Position numbers and translations under genes: made by a program. The notes under the pieces were generated by a model that was not told the DNA's origin, made no database searches, and saw nothing but the letters and a program-made list of their open reading frames with translations. From the NCBI RefSeq assembly GCF_012273895.1, contig NC_052122.1, positions 11,346,001-11,410,000 on the forward strand: a DNA stretch of 64,000 nt. Direction: 5' to 3'. Position 1 is the stretch's first letter. Each line of letters opens with the position of its first letter. Shown one piece after another: positions 1-13,033 of the stretch. Source of the DNA: Zerene cesonia (Eukaryota; Arthropoda; Insecta; Lepidoptera; Pieridae).

Positions 1-49
1 TCACCGCGTTCAAACAAATAAACGAACTCCGCAGCTTTATAATCTTCTT

Positions 50-236
50 CTTCTATATATATAAAATTCTCGTGTCACAGTTTTCGTTGCCATACTCCTC
101 CGAAACGGCTTGACCGATTCCTCTGAAATTTGGTAAGCATATTGGGTAGGTCTGAGAATCGGCCAACATCTATTTTTTATCCCGATATTCCTACGGGATA
201 CGCACTTACGCGGGTGAAACCGCGGGGCGCAGCTAG
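50..236 (+). repeat. Lepidopteran dispersed repeat, tandem copy 1
   Basis: Begins tctatatatataaaattctc, contains gaaacggcttgaccgatt and cccgatattcctacgggata, and ends gtgaaaccgcggggcgcagc tagt. This is the typical 3' end of a SINE- or RTE-like family I recognise in moths and butterflies. It is followed directly by a second copy. Confidence 0.75.
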
Positions 237-417
237 TCTATATATATAAAATTCTCGTGTCACAGTTTTCGTTGCCATACTCCTCCGAAACGGCTTGACC
301 GATTTTGATGAAATTTTTTGTGCTTATCCGGTATCTATGAGAATCGGCCAAGATCTATTTTTCATACCCCTAAATGATAAGAGTAAGGCAGAACAGCGTT
401 TGCCGGGTGCAGCTAGT
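237..417 (+). repeat. Lepidopteran dispersed repeat, tandem copy 2
   Basis: Starts with the same ctatatatataaaattctcg as the preceding copy and ends gccgggtgcagctagt. It is more diverged in its 3' third, where the gcgggtgaaacc block is missing. Confidence 0.7.
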
Positions 418-1243
418 ATTAGTATAGATTTTATACAAATCGAAATATTTTTTATTCCAATTATCAAATGTAATACACACACAAACAATATAACACATAA
501 GCTCTCAATTAAACAAATGACAAAGTTCAATTTGCATAAGCGATGCATAAGCCGTGTATGAAGGATTTAAAGCTAATAGCTCGATGGTAAAAATGTTTTA
601 CAACCTCGCTAGTCTCCCCTTTTGAGGGATTATACGTGTCTCTTTGTTGCCATTACAAAGAGGGCAGAAAACAATATTTCATCGAAATTGGATGTTGATT
701 TGTAAAAGTACACGGTCACTATAATGAATTGGAACGTTTTGCAATTAATAAAACAAAATTGATTATCAACTGTATGTCTATTTAGTTACGTTTTAAAATA
801 CTAAAATGGAGTGTTGCTGTTATATACTATTTTTGTATTTGTAAGTTTTCTTGGGTTTAGATGGAATAGATTTTTGAATTTGTAACTAATTGAACTCCCG
901 GGCGTAGCAAGTGAAGTTTATTCTTGAAACTAGATGAATGTTTCATTTCTGTGTTAAAAATAACTGCCATCCCCAATTTATAAAGTACTTTTCTTCCAGG
1001 AGCCACAAAAAATCATCCTGTATATCATGTCTATTAGCAAATTACATAATTACGCAACATCAATTCCTTTCGAATCACATTTAGGGTGCTATATCGATTA
1101 ACAAAAGTACAACGTCTTAAAAATCGATTACTTTCCCGAAATAGTTGAGAATCGCCTTTAATTATTAAACAGAATTCTGTAACATAATTTAGTGCAATGG
1201 TAAAATGATAGTAGTACTAATAAATAATTATTTTCCCTTCTAG
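418..1243. other. AT-rich non-coding stretch
   Basis: No coding signal or recognised repeat; probably intron upstream of the exon at 1244. Confidence 0.4.
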
Positions 1244-3130
1244 AGTGACCTTAGAAAAGCAAGCTTAACCCTCTTAAAGCTGCAATCTAGCGCAAGTATA
1301 AGCGACAACGAAGAGATCAGTATTCCACTACTGGGACCATGCAAAGGTAAGGTTTTGCTATCCTTGATAACATACCCCTCAAGTCATAGACCCCAAGATG
1401 TCAAAGCCTCAAACAACGTCTTAAGGGCACGGCTGCTCCTTGTAAATTTTGCTAAGATGCTTATCTATACAGTTTGTAATCATAAACAAACCGCTTGACT
1501 AAATCCTGTGGTGTATACACGGTAAATGTACGAAAAAAATATTTTTTATTTATTTAATTTTATAACATATGTCTGTCTACCTGTTTATTCTGGTTATTCT
1601 CTGAACGGCTGGACGAAACGGCCAATTGACGGAAATTTCACTGGTGGATAGCTAATGAATTAATAACTTAGGCTATTTTTTAAATATCATTGTACTATGG
1701 AAGTTTTAATAGTACGCGTGCCTATCTAAAAACCTTATTTCAATGTAAATACAAATATGATTATTATTAAATGAAAACCCGTGTTCATACTTAGACATGA
1801 TTACCGATCTCCTATAAAGATGTTTAAAGAAATTCCGTGAATAACAAAGCTTCTAGTTGAAGCCTTGTCCTTACGAATTCAAACTAAACCGAAAACATTA
1901 TGTTCAGAGAAATATGCATCCTTTTATGCTGAACGCTGTGAAGTGCTCCAGCGATTACGAAGTATGTAAACTTCAGTCGGAAAGTCAGACCTACGTATCT
2001 TCAAGTCATACGCCGGTCTCGTTTTGTGTTATACAATACCCTTGTACTGGGGCCGCCTGAACTTTTCATTTCGTACTCACACACACACGAAACATTCCGA
2101 TTTAACTTTATGTGCATAATATAGTCGTTCAATACGAAATAAGATTGCCGAGGCCCGTAATTTCTTCATTACCCTTCCTATCTTTTATTTCTATCGTCAT
2201 TTATTCATTTTCATATAAAGTTGGAAATCCATTTGTTGAGGTGAAAGTACTACAGATATCCTTACGCCTCTGCAAAATGTTCACGGACGGTGGTAGCGCT
2301 TACCTTCAGACGACCCACAAGCTTCACTGCCAACGATGCATTTAAAAAATAAAGAAAAGACTTGAAAACACTAGCATATCGAAGAAAGAGTAATGATGGT
2401 TACAACTGCAATTTCTTTTTTTAATTAAGCACGCGCACACACGCCTTTTTGATAGTCTGAGTTTTCAGATTCCCTGTAGCTCCTTTATATGTTCCGATTA
2501 GGTAGATATGATACAAGCGGTTATGGGTTAATCTTATAAGTGCCCACATCCGAACAACATATGAAAGGACTATACTTCGGGCTGTAAAAACGGCCTTCGT
2601 ACTCAAATTGCATGCACTGTAAGTTAGCCAGATATATGTTAAACTACGCAATTTGTTATCGATTATTGATTTACTAACCGCCCGTATAAAGCTACGATTG
2701 AGTAGAGAGAATCAGTTATATGGTGGAGGTTAATGACGGAAATAACGTTCACATGCATTTCGATTTGAGCTTTATTCGAAGATATAGATGTAGAAGAAGA
2801 GCTTGCTTATGTAATCCCCAAACCCCTTATCTTTTTCTGACATGATCACACGTAATTATATAGAACGACAATCTAAAGGACTCGGATATCTATATATGAA
2901 AATCTAGTTGTGATACAATCGATTTCTTATTCGTCATCAAATTCAGTGCAACATATAAAATTCTTTGACGTATTAAAGTTTAATTTAACAGAGAAATCAA
3001 TGGAGAGCATGGCCAGCCGTGAGACGCCGTGCTTCACCACCGGCAAGGATCTCAGGGCGTGGAGGATGTCAGCCAACGACGTGAGATCGCGCGCGAGCGC
3101 TGACCTCATACGAGTGTCGTCGTATCCTTT
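1244..3130 (+). CDS. Two upstream coding exons (1244-1346, 2992-3130): possible distal leader of Hk
   Basis: Exon 1244-1346 follows a cttctag acceptor and ends aaag|gtaag. It reads SDLRKASLTLLKLQSS... through ISIPLLGPCK with one leftover base. Exon 2992-3130 follows taacag, takes up that phase exactly, reads EKSMESMASRETPCFTTG..., and ends ccttt|gtaagt in phase 2. Both are clearly richer in GC than their surroundings. No initiator precedes 1244, so at least one 5' exon lies left of the window, unless translation starts at an internal Met in 2992-3130 (atg at 3001). I do not recognise the protein. RKASL resembles a PKA site. The phase-2 end fits the Hk common exon at 17630, and I saw no other plus-strand acceptor exon in between, so a distal Hk leader is the simplest reading. 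A separate unrelated gene remains possible. Confidence 0.6.
2138..2345 (+). repeat. Degraded SINE (family with 'gaggccc...ttcctcaccc' head)
   Basis: A decayed copy of the family best seen at 34303-34500: a gccgaggcccg start, a T/C-rich middle, then ttcacggacggtggtagcgc and a short A-rich tail. Confidence 0.55.
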
Positions 3131-3723
3131 GTAAGTGTAATGTAACTGTCGATTTTGATTGTTTTATATTAAGTTTATATCAATAGAAAAGGTGGTGACG
3201 TCATAAAAAATATTAATAAGTAAATCCCATGACACATTTTACAATTGTTGGATATGGGGTATTGGTACCTTTGGACTATTGAAATGCAATATTCTTATGA
3301 TCATATCAATTAATAAACTTACTTCTCATATTAATTAATCGAAAAAATGTTTAAAAACTTTCAAATGACATGAACTCAATTGCATTATCCACATATTACT
3401 TGGGAAACGGTTGAGTCGAATTAAAAGGCATACAAAACGTTTACGCCTCTTCATATAACGATTTATAGAATATTCAAATTTCATTTTAGACACGAATAAA
3501 ATACAAACATAACAAAATATATTACATATATCACAATATTTGTGGCTGACGCAACCAATCGTTTGATAAAATACGTGAACCGTTTGACGTGAAATAAAAT
3601 ATGTTCTTACTAGTGTATATTTTATTAATATGCGATGTAATGAATTCTGTTTTAAAATAGATTAAAGGATATGAATTGTGAACTAATTGGTTAAGTTTTA
3701 AAATAGAACTATTTTAAGTAAAC

Positions 3724-4017
3724 CTAGGTTGCATCGTTTCGCCTCGGTGCCTTACATAGTTTAAGATCAATATCATCGATCGAGTGACAATTTCCATGAC
3801 TTATATATGAACACAACCCTTTACAAGTATGTAATTGGAATATATTGGCTTCTAGCTCTCCGCTCTCATCGTTGCTAGTATAGTCGAAGGAAAAGATAGT
3901 AAGCTCTGTAGTTGTACCCGCATAGAGAACGTTCCCATGGGGTTTCCGGGATAAAACTATCCTATGTCGTTTTTTGAACAATTTCGTTCGAGTTACCGAA
4001 CTGTTAAAAAAAATCAA
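3724..4017 (-). other. Unidentified 97-codon ORF on the minus strand
   Basis: ATG at 4017 to a stop at 3724-3726. The peptide is of mixed, protein-like composition (SRKPHGNVLYAGTTTELTIF, FQLHTCKGLCSYISHGN) with several Cys. No splice site or domain was recognised. It could be a chance ORF or a fossil of an inserted gene. Confidence 0.2.
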
Positions 4018-4309
4018 TTTTCATCTAAATCATTTTAGTGGTTTAGGCGTGAAGGAGACGGTCAGACAGAGTCACTTTAGCACTTATACGACTAGGTATT
4101 TAGTAGAGATGTAAGGATTATAAATTTGTAATGTCTAATTACGCGGAATTAAATTGTAATTGTAATAAGTTTATCCAACTCTTAACGCCTTGTTCGGTTA
4201 ATACAGCAAATATTTCAGAAATTGGAAAATATTAATTGGCTACTTACAAATAAACATTTAAAAGAGTAGTTGGAATGTCGTGTGTTAAAGGTGTAATTTA
4301 TAATTTATA

Positions 4310-4507
4310 ATAAAATATTATAAATACGAGAGTTTGTAATGATGTGTGTGTGTGTGTTTGTTGCTCTTTCACGCAAAAGCTACTGAACCGATTGCAATGA
4401 AATTTGGTACGTAGACAGCTTGACAACTGGAATAACATATAGGCTTTTTATCTCGATATTCCTACGAAATACGGACTTACGCGGATGAAACCGCGGGACG
4501 CAGCTAG
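4310..4507 (+). repeat. SINE/RTE-like lepidopteran repeat (gcgaaagtttgt family)
   Basis: Has attataaatacgagagtttg, a (tg)n tract, ctactgaaccgattgcaatg, tatctcgatattcctacgaa and gaaaccgcgggacgcagcta at its end. The same family occurs at 13034, 27404 and 32767. Confidence 0.75.
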
Positions 4508-4723
4508 CAATTTATAATTACACAATTCTTAGCAATTGAAATAATTTTTGTGTAACGGAAATAATAGTACAAGTAATACTATATCAGATTGCCTACGACA
4601 AAAGGTCTCATATTGTCTTGGTCAATGAAATCACAAGATAATTAGTTGGTTGGTGTATACGTCGCAAAAACTAAAATAATATGGTATTTTCTTGTCTTTG
4701 ATTTCACGCGAGTATTATACATT

Positions 4724-4914
4724 TAGAAATTAAAAACTTTTTAACGGATTTTAAACACGATTTATTCATTATATTATTAACCCGACGTTTCGAACACTAC
4801 AGCGAGCAGCTCGCACTAGGGAAGTTACATCAGTCTCCCCGTGACCACGCTAAATAATTGAATAATATAATGAATAAATCGCGTTTAAAGTCCGTTAAAA
4901 AGCTTTATTTTCTA
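4724..4914. mobile_element. Hairpin MITE-like element with ~54-bp inverted arms
   Basis: Left arm 4724-4778 (tagaaattaaaaactttt...) pairs with right arm 4861-4914 (...aaaagctttattttcta) with few mismatches. The core carries acgtttcgaacactacagcg and gaagttacatcagtctcccc, a motif frequent in lepidopteran genomes. No ORF, so non-autonomous. A single arm recurs at 61828-61884, and a core scrap near 5445-5475. Confidence 0.7.
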
Positions 4915-5525
4915 AAATAATATGGATTTAACCGCCACAAATTTTGAGCCTCAAATATCCACATGCTCGCTTCACTTGTATCAAGCTAATATGAAATAAT
5001 TTCACTCACTACTCACTACAAATGAGGTTAACTACAATGAGTAGCAACGTAAATGATATTTCTGGAATTGCAGAAATTATTCGCATGATATCCGTGGCTT
5101 AACAATGTTTCCTCCTATCACTGATACATTTGATATTTGAGTTTAGATATGTGTTTACGTAATTCCTCTGAACTTGTATTCAAATTGTTTATAATTGATT
5201 GAATATCAGTGGAATTTAACATAGCTTAGGCTGACCCTTTCAATTGTAATATAAAGATGCCTTCAATATATTTCATTATACAATTTTATAGACTGTACTT
5301 TTAAACTCCAGTCTAGTGCCCAGATATATCGATATACATGCACTCACGCATACATAGACACAACAAAAGACATACACAAAAAACATGCAATTTTGAATTG
5401 TTATGCTAAATCTGTTTAATGCTTTACTTAAAGTGGGATTCGAGCGGTTCAGCTCGCACTGGGGAAGTTACAACACTTTCATATAATCACTGAAATAGTA
5501 GCATGCTACTGCGTATCGTGCGAGG

Positions 5526-5640
5526 AGTAAGGGAGCCGAGGGCCCAATTCCTTTTCCTCACCCTTCCTAGTGCATTCCTTTATCACCATCATCAATCCTT
5601 TCCTTATCCCTTATCGCTTAAAAGCAATAGATTTGCAGTA
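5526..5640 (+). repeat. 5' part of a SINE ('gaggcccaattccttttcct' family)
   Basis: Contains gggagccgagggcccaattc and T/C-rich blocks like those at 34303; the 3' half is missing or decayed. Confidence 0.6.
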
Positions 5641-7365
5641 CTCGCAATAGAACTTTTAAATATAAAAATATTCTTCAAAATCTATTCACCCAGTGGAAAG
5701 ATCTGATGTGGCAAATCCAAAAAATACAATTGAATTGAGAACCACCTCCTTCTTTTGAAGTCTTTTGAAAGGAATCATGAGAATGTTGTAATAAAAATCT
5801 CTTTTGTCTACGCATTTCAAAACATATAGAACAGACAGGGGCAGTTTAATGCGATTTACAATGTACGCATTGTTCTACCGATATTTGAATTCCACCGCGC
5901 ATTCGAAATTTTCGTTCCGTTGTTAAACAAATGTTCAAAATGTTATGTTACGTACAGCATTGTACTGAGGCTGTTTATATATTTCTCATATACGTCAATA
6001 ATTTACCAAATCAATTGTTTTGGCAATATATTTTTATATTTCTTTTTTCCTCAAATGATTGTGCCGAACAGCTGGATGTTTTAAAAGTAGAAGTTATTAT
6101 GTTATAATATTTATAAAAAAAATTAAACCGGAGAAATAATTGTTTTGTGTTGTTTAATTGTTATGTTTAAAAAAGTTTAAATAAATATTACTATTATAGT
6201 TTTTATAAACTATGAAACTTGATTCATTAAATAATGTGATTATTTTATAAAATATAACGAATATCATAAAGAATTAAGTAAAATATTACATACTTAATTC
6301 AATAGAAGTAATTGGCCAGATGCCTTTTTTAAATTTGAAGCTCTTTGAATGTATTTGTCTTCTAAGTGTTAGGTTTTTCTATCTAGTAGATATTTGATTT
6401 GATTATAATGGGCTCGCTTATAGGTTTTCCATATTTCTTCTAATCAAAAATTATTTAGATTACTCGTGGCTTAGATGAAATGTTCACTAAAGTATTTAAT
6501 ATTTAATAACCCTTTAATTTTTTGTTGATTTAGCTAAACGAAATTCATACATTTACATATTTTTCCTCTAATCCACAAACAAAAATGCTATTCATGAAAC
6601 ACTAAAGTTTCAATTATTAGAACGCTTAATCTCATTTTAATAGCGCATTTTTTAACTTCAATGACATTTGCCAAAGACTGTCAATACTGGGATTAAGTTT
6701 GTTTAATGCATCCTAAAAGCATGAACTATTCTACAGAGAGGAATATGTAAAACGAAAATTGTATTAACCTTTTCAAGCAGAAAGTAGCTTTTTCACAACT
6801 CATTGCAATGTGTGAGTTTCGTTCGAATCCGTAGCGCGTTACGCTAGAAAGGGAATAATTCAATTATTTTGAAGGCACATGCCACATAAAAAGCAAATAT
6901 CCGTACATCTGTCGCAAACAATATACACCCACGTGGATTCAATAACTTAAGCTCAGTGTGTTTGTAATTAATACTGAAAACAAGAGCATTCACATAATTC
7001 TGTTAGATTTTCACTGATATAACATTAAATTCTCTTTGCAGGAAAGAGGGTTGATCAAATTTGATTTTTAAGTCTTTTTTCATAGGAGATGTTAACTCAG
7101 TCGTATTGTAAGCGTATCATCACGTATACAAAACGTTCCTTACGATACGCTACCATCACGCTTCATGTGCGAACTTCTTAGACGTTATACGTGCTCGCAT
7201 GATTTTCATCCTTCATGCGTACATTTTCGTTTTGCATTCAACAATCCGTTATGTTACGAAAACTTAATAAAACTAATTAACTACTACCCAACGTCATACC
7301 TTTAGAATAATATACAAACCGATGATGATGGTGGAGAAAGTTTTTGCGACGCCTCGAATAACATT

Positions 7366-7410
7366 GGTGTTCTGGAGGGATCTCTTTTAGGTCCCCTTTT
7401 GTTCCTAATC
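7366..7410 (+). pseudogene. Scrap of a non-LTR retrotransposon reverse transcriptase
   Basis: Reads GVLEGSLLGPLLFLI and then a stop (7411-7413). This resembles the GVPQGS-x-LGPLLFL block of LINE reverse transcriptases, but too little is left to assign a family. Confidence 0.5.
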
Positions 7411-7440
7411 TAGCTTTTTTATTTTCTTTTTTATATATGT

Positions 7441-7683
7441 TAAATAGGTCCGTTTGTAGATTCTACTTCATCAATATTTAATGTGGATGGACATGGCCCA
7501 AATATTGACGCAGTAAAATTTGCTATTAAAAAACCAATTGGTTTAGCTAAAACACTTAAAGAAATTTATTCTTCCAAATGTATAAAAGTTAAAAAGAGAT
7601 ATTATTCCCTTATAGGGGGACAGATTGTATATCCTTCGGAATCTATTGTGTTTCGAGGGATAACAATAAACGAGAAACGATAG
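7441..7683 (+). other. Unidentified ORF remnant (80 codons)
   Basis: An open frame runs from about 7441 (GPFVDSTSSIFNVDGHGPNI...) to a TAG at 7681-7683; its first ATG is at 7483. It looks protein-like (KKPIGLAKTLKEIYSSKCIK, YYSLIGGQIVYPSESIVFRG), but I do not recognise it. It lies just after the reverse-transcriptase scrap, so it may be transposon-derived. Confidence 0.25.
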
Positions 7684-8529
7684 TGCGGAGGACATCAATA
7701 TCGCCGCTGCTAAGCGCAGTTCGGCGCCATATGCAGTAGGAAAAATTCGTTTAGCTTTCTTATCAGTTTGGTTTCCTTTGTATTAATGAATATATATAAA
7801 TTTCACATTATATGGTAGACGCGGCTATAATACAGTCGTTCGACTACAGGACAGTTACTTATCATTACTATTCTTTAAAATGAAAGGCTTTTAATTGATA
7901 CTATCATAAAATGCTGTACATAAGTGTGAAATGGTTTTTAAATCGGTGGCAAATTCTATAAATGTTTAATTATGAGACTTAGGATCTTAGGACTTAGGCC
8001 CATAACTAATAACAGATAATATTTTTTTAATTCAGTATTCAATTATAATTTGCTTATGAAATGGCGCATATATTGAAACTGAACTATTTATTTGCTTTCA
8101 GAGAATTCAACAGAATCCTCTTTCAGCGTTTATTTATTTTTCTATACAACGGATTCGCATTCAAATTATATTCGAATAAACAAAAGGCAAATACTCAGTA
8201 ATATGATAATCCTGTAATTCCAATACGTAGAATTCTCCCCGTATTGAGCCTTTGAGCTGCTAAATGAGTTGGTAATAATGCTTTTTTATCGGAAGCGTGT
8301 AATAAGTCTCTTCCCGTATTATACTTTAGGTATAAAACACGTTTGTTCGTAGACGCTATTTGATTATGAGGTATCTCGAAGCGTACAATTTGAAAAGAAA
8401 ATTGATTTTGATATTCAGAACAGTAAAAAGAGGCGAATAGAATATTGAGTATAACAAAACTGTAAAACAACATATTTTCTAGACCGCTACCTTGATACAG
8501 CTGTTAACATGTAAGTGTAGAACTGAGAG

Positions 8530-8560
8530 GACCTAGGTTCGATTCCCCGTGGGGAGTCAC
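8530..8560 (+). repeat. tRNA-like B-box of a possible SINE
   Basis: ggttcgattcc at 8536-8546 matches the Pol III B-box consensus, inside acctaggttcgattccccgt. No complete tRNA fold or A-box was confirmed. Confidence 0.4.
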
Positions 8561-8905
8561 AAATAAAAATGGCTTGATCTGGCAGGACACAAAATGCTGA
8601 TTAGTTTCTTGTTCATAAAGAAAATCTATTAGAGAAACAAATGTATATTATCTGTGCCATAATCCACTAGGGTATACGGGACTTCACTTCATAAAACAAC
8701 AAAACCCACAATATCAAAATGGCAATAATTAATTTGTAGTTATATTATGTTTATTCACATAGGATAAACAAGAGAGCTCTGAAGGCCAAGAGAAGTTATA
8801 AAATCTGAACATCAAGCCCTATATAATATGGACCTTTACCAACAGAGAGTAAATCACTGGTATAAAGTTGTTCAACAACTGTCCATGAATTGAAAACTTT
8901 GATAG

Positions 8906-8943
8906 CCTCGGCTAGGATGAGTATATACTCATCCTAGCCGAGG
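8906..8943. repeat. Perfect 38-bp palindrome
   Basis: 19-bp arms without a spacer: cctcggctaggatgagtat followed by its exact reverse complement, atactcatcctagccgagg. Confidence 0.95.
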
Positions 8944-11900
8944 AGCCTAACGGTTTAATTAACTTTCCTTATCCGAGTAATTATATTTTTATTCAACATA
9001 TTGGACTCATATGATCAATAAATCAACAAACGCACATTGTAAAGACTAAACTAAACAAAATAATAAAACATTGCAGTTGAGAGAGACTTAATTAATTAAC
9101 TATCTGTGTAGATCTTTGTAAACGTACACAATGCGGAAAGCAATCAATGTCTTCATATAATACTATTTCCTGAATGTTCTCGAACTAACTAACTGTAAAT
9201 AAAACAATAGGTCAGCTCTGAGCTGACAGTTGAGGAGCTGTTTACAACACACGATCAAAACGCTGTACATAAAGGCATAAAATTCAACGGGTGCCGTGTT
9301 ATGGACGTTTTTCATGCTAAAGTGTGAACATTTTTGCTGTTTGAAATGTTAAAGTTTGGAAATTGTTGTTCAACGGAATTTGGAGCTATATGTAATAACT
9401 TTATATACACACTCGCATCACTTTGTTATGCTCGAAACATCAAACGCAAACTCCAAACTTAATTATTCATGTCAATCCTTTATAAGCGGTAATATTTTTT
9501 TTAATTTCCGTGTGTTCGGAATGATATCTCATCCAAAGAGAATCGGTAATTCAAATCAGGAACTTGATAGCGTCCCATTAAAATATATTTACAATAAAAT
9601 TAAATTAATTTGATGCAATTTTATGATAACTATCTGGATGTTAATATGGGAATAGTTTGAGGGTTTAATTTGGAAATGTCTTGGTGCTATTTTTGTGTAT
9701 GGAGAATACGAGGAGGTTAGAGTTTAGGTTAGATTTAAATGTGCTAACGCTTAAATTACAAATCAATTCTAGAAAATAAGAAAGCACGAGTCTTTTTAAG
9801 GAAAAACCGAAGCTTTATCAACCGCATTAGGTAAACCGATATTAGTGGTTTTTGATTTGTAGGGTTTTTCCCGGAATTTTTTTATTTTATTTATTTTAGG
9901 TTCACCAACAGGCATTACATTAAAGAAATTACATCAAGTAAATATAAACAAATTAACTAAATGAACTAAATGCACACCTTTAAAAGGTAAAAACAACATG
10001 CATATGAATTAAACATCTAAAATATTTTAAAACTAAAGTCATCAGCATATTTTTAGAAGTGTACGGAGTTGTGGGTATGAATTTGTACTGAAGATGTCGA
10101 TTTCGAAACTATATTGATTTAGAAGTCGACAAATTCGAGGAAAAAAAGAATTTTGGCTAAGAACAGTTCTACGGATCGGGGAAGGTTTAATAGGGTGACG
10201 CGGATACCTATGAGGAACATTAAAATTTAATTTGGTATCAAATGCCATGTACATGTATGTAAAATTGAAAGATTCAACTTAATTTTTTTATTATGCATAA
10301 TACATACTATTTTTTACTCTCTAAATGATATTAAATAATTAATTTTTAAGCATCCGTAAGTCTGACATGAACTGTATATTTCCTTTAATCATTTTGTGCT
10401 TTCACCAGAATTCATAATACACACAATATTCTATCTTCACATCTATTTTCAACTTTATTAAAACGTTTTCAACGTGCACATTTTTATTTTAATACAATAT
10501 ATTTAATTTAATTGCCGTAGGTTGTAACCTCACAATGGAGGTAATTGGTCTAGTTTATTTCCCGCTATGACTTATTATCAACTTCATCTTATTTAATTTA
10601 TTAGCTGACTTGTAATGTTTTGTTACCGTTTTTCTTACAGCATATCTCGTTACGAGGGAATTGAGAAATATTTTCTTATTGAGTATTATTGAAGTTTTCA
10701 AAGATCTTTATTGTATTTGTGTGAAAGTTGACAAAGTTTGTTTTATAATTCAGCGTATCTCGTCAGGGCTTATTTACTTTGCTTGTGACCTTTGGTTTTT
10801 GTATTGATTGTACGTAAGTATTCTAGAGTTTTATCTTTTTACAATGTTATTGTTGTAACCGTCGGTAGGTTTTTTGAAGATTTAACCTTAATGTTATAAC
10901 CCTTACTTTATCTTTAAGCGAAGTAAAATCTTTCTTGTACTTAAAGTAATGTATCAATAGTTTATGGACATAATTACATTTTAATTTAATTTATACTTTT
11001 ATAACATTGAAATGCTTTATAAATGAGAAATTTTGAAGAATAGAAAAGAAACAATCATCGCGAGGTGGTATTGGAATCGACGTATTTTTGCTACGATAAG
11101 GCAAAAAGACGCGGGTACGAATTATATTCTCACAATTAAAAATAGTACATATGTGCCGGCATGGTCTTTTTTATAATATGAATTCATTGTTTCTCTTTTT
11201 TTCTTTTTTTGATATGTACTATAAAGAATAAATATATAAATAATTAATGCAATATACTGCTCTCAATATTGGTAGCGAAGTAGAAATAAACACTAAGTCT
11301 TTCATGTCAAAGAGAATTTATAATATTACCTAATAAACCTCATTGATTGGTGTATAAGACTCAAAGACTCAAAGATGTTACGTGTGTATGTTTTGAGTCT
11401 GATCATTGACTTAAACCAAGAAGTTCTAAGAAACCTGTAATTGGATCCTTATATATATTTGAGAGTTCGTGAAATTTCGTAGACAATTTGACTCTCGGAT
11501 GCAAATCATTTTTATTAACGCGTTTCGTTCAGTAAAAATGTTGACTAATTAAACGTCAATCAAGTCTTACTGTTGTAAGCGCCATTTTGTAGATAAATTG
11601 ATTAAAATAAAGTGTGCTCGAAAGTATCAGATTTATTTTAAGTTTCTTTAAAGATCAGTATTAATCAACAATGAAAAGTTTTCCATTGAACAATTACTAG
11701 AAGCCTATACAAAAGTTCATTAATGAATTGAAGCAGAATACAAAAACGTCTTATTACAAAAGGGCAGAAATATAAATATACAAAATATAAATTGCTGCAT
11801 TTTATGTGATCACACGGATTTTATGTGACCCTTGTCTATTTTATTTGGAAGCATTTTTGTTCCGAAATAAAACTGATATGATATTATATCTCAACCTATT

Positions 11901-12893
11901 ATTAATTAGTTCTTGGTAGTATAAGCTGTTATTTGAAAATGACTGACAGACAGTCCAATTAAAATGCTGTTGCAATTATAATGTGTAGACTTGCTGGAAC
12001 CGAAGCTCAGGGTACCCGGATTAAAAATAGTCTATGGACTTATTCAGGCTGTAATCTTATGCAAACTTATACGCAAAAAAACTACACGTTTTTGCGTGTT
12101 TAAATACCAAACATACATATGTCTTAACTCTGCCATCTATATACATATAATAAAAAAGTAATAAAACTGTGACTGTATATTGAACATATAAAACTAAATA
12201 AAAATTAGTGGGGGTTTAAAAACAATAATAGAGTAGGTAGGTAGGAATCCTATAAGAAATGGTGTCTGTTTATTTGTTACGTTAATATCTGGAACTGCAA
12301 CACAGATTATAATGAAAGTTTTTTGTTGTATAGGTATAAAGTATGGGCAAAATATAGCCTAATTCATATCGAAAACACCTGATGTAGAACCACAATAGGC
12401 CACCTAAACTAAAAAATATATTACCTAATTTTATTGAAAACCTCCAGTTTGTACACACTCAAAATGAACGCCAAAGTCACGAGTTAGTTTAACATTAGTA
12501 AGTTTTTCAAAATTTTATCTATTATCCTAAACGGGAGAAATCCAATGAACCAAATATCTGTCATTCTTGTTGTGCGTGTTGGAGCTAATGCGATTTTTAA
12601 ATATATACATTGGTTCTTATGATAAAAATTATGGAGAGATATTATTATGGTTAACCCGTGTGAAGTTAGATCAAAGCTCGGTCTACCACAAGGAGCTCGG
12701 TTTGATAATCACTTATACTTGAACAAGCGTTTCAATTATAATGACCTATACGGTGTATAATTGGCAGAACTGGAAGTCATTATTACTTAATCATCATAGG
12801 AGAACTTGAAGTGTTCTACCGTTATTATTTAGCAGAGTGTATTCTATGCTGAAAACCCTAATATTCACAAAACACCTGAGTCCTGAAGAAGCA

Positions 12894-12929
12894 CCTAAGT
12901 CGCCTAAGTCACCTAAGTGACCTAAGTCA
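12894..12929 (+). repeat. Four 9-bp tandem units (cctaagtca)
   Basis: Units cctaagtcg, cctaagtca, cctaagtga, cctaagtca in direct succession. Confidence 0.85.
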
Positions 12930-13033
12930 AAGAGTTAGGTCATAACTTCATTTATTTATACTTTATTACAATATGCAGCTACATTTTAAATTCAAATGAT
13001 TCTTAATTGTAATTTATTATTATTATTATTATT

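Noticed and set aside
8530..8560. tRNA gene
   Set aside because: Only a B-box-like ggttcgattcc is visible; I could not build a cloverleaf, so it was kept as a SINE-like trace.
12894..12929. Short tandem repeats as a CRISPR array
   Set aside because: Units are 9 bp without spacers, in a eukaryotic intron; this is an ordinary small tandem repeat.
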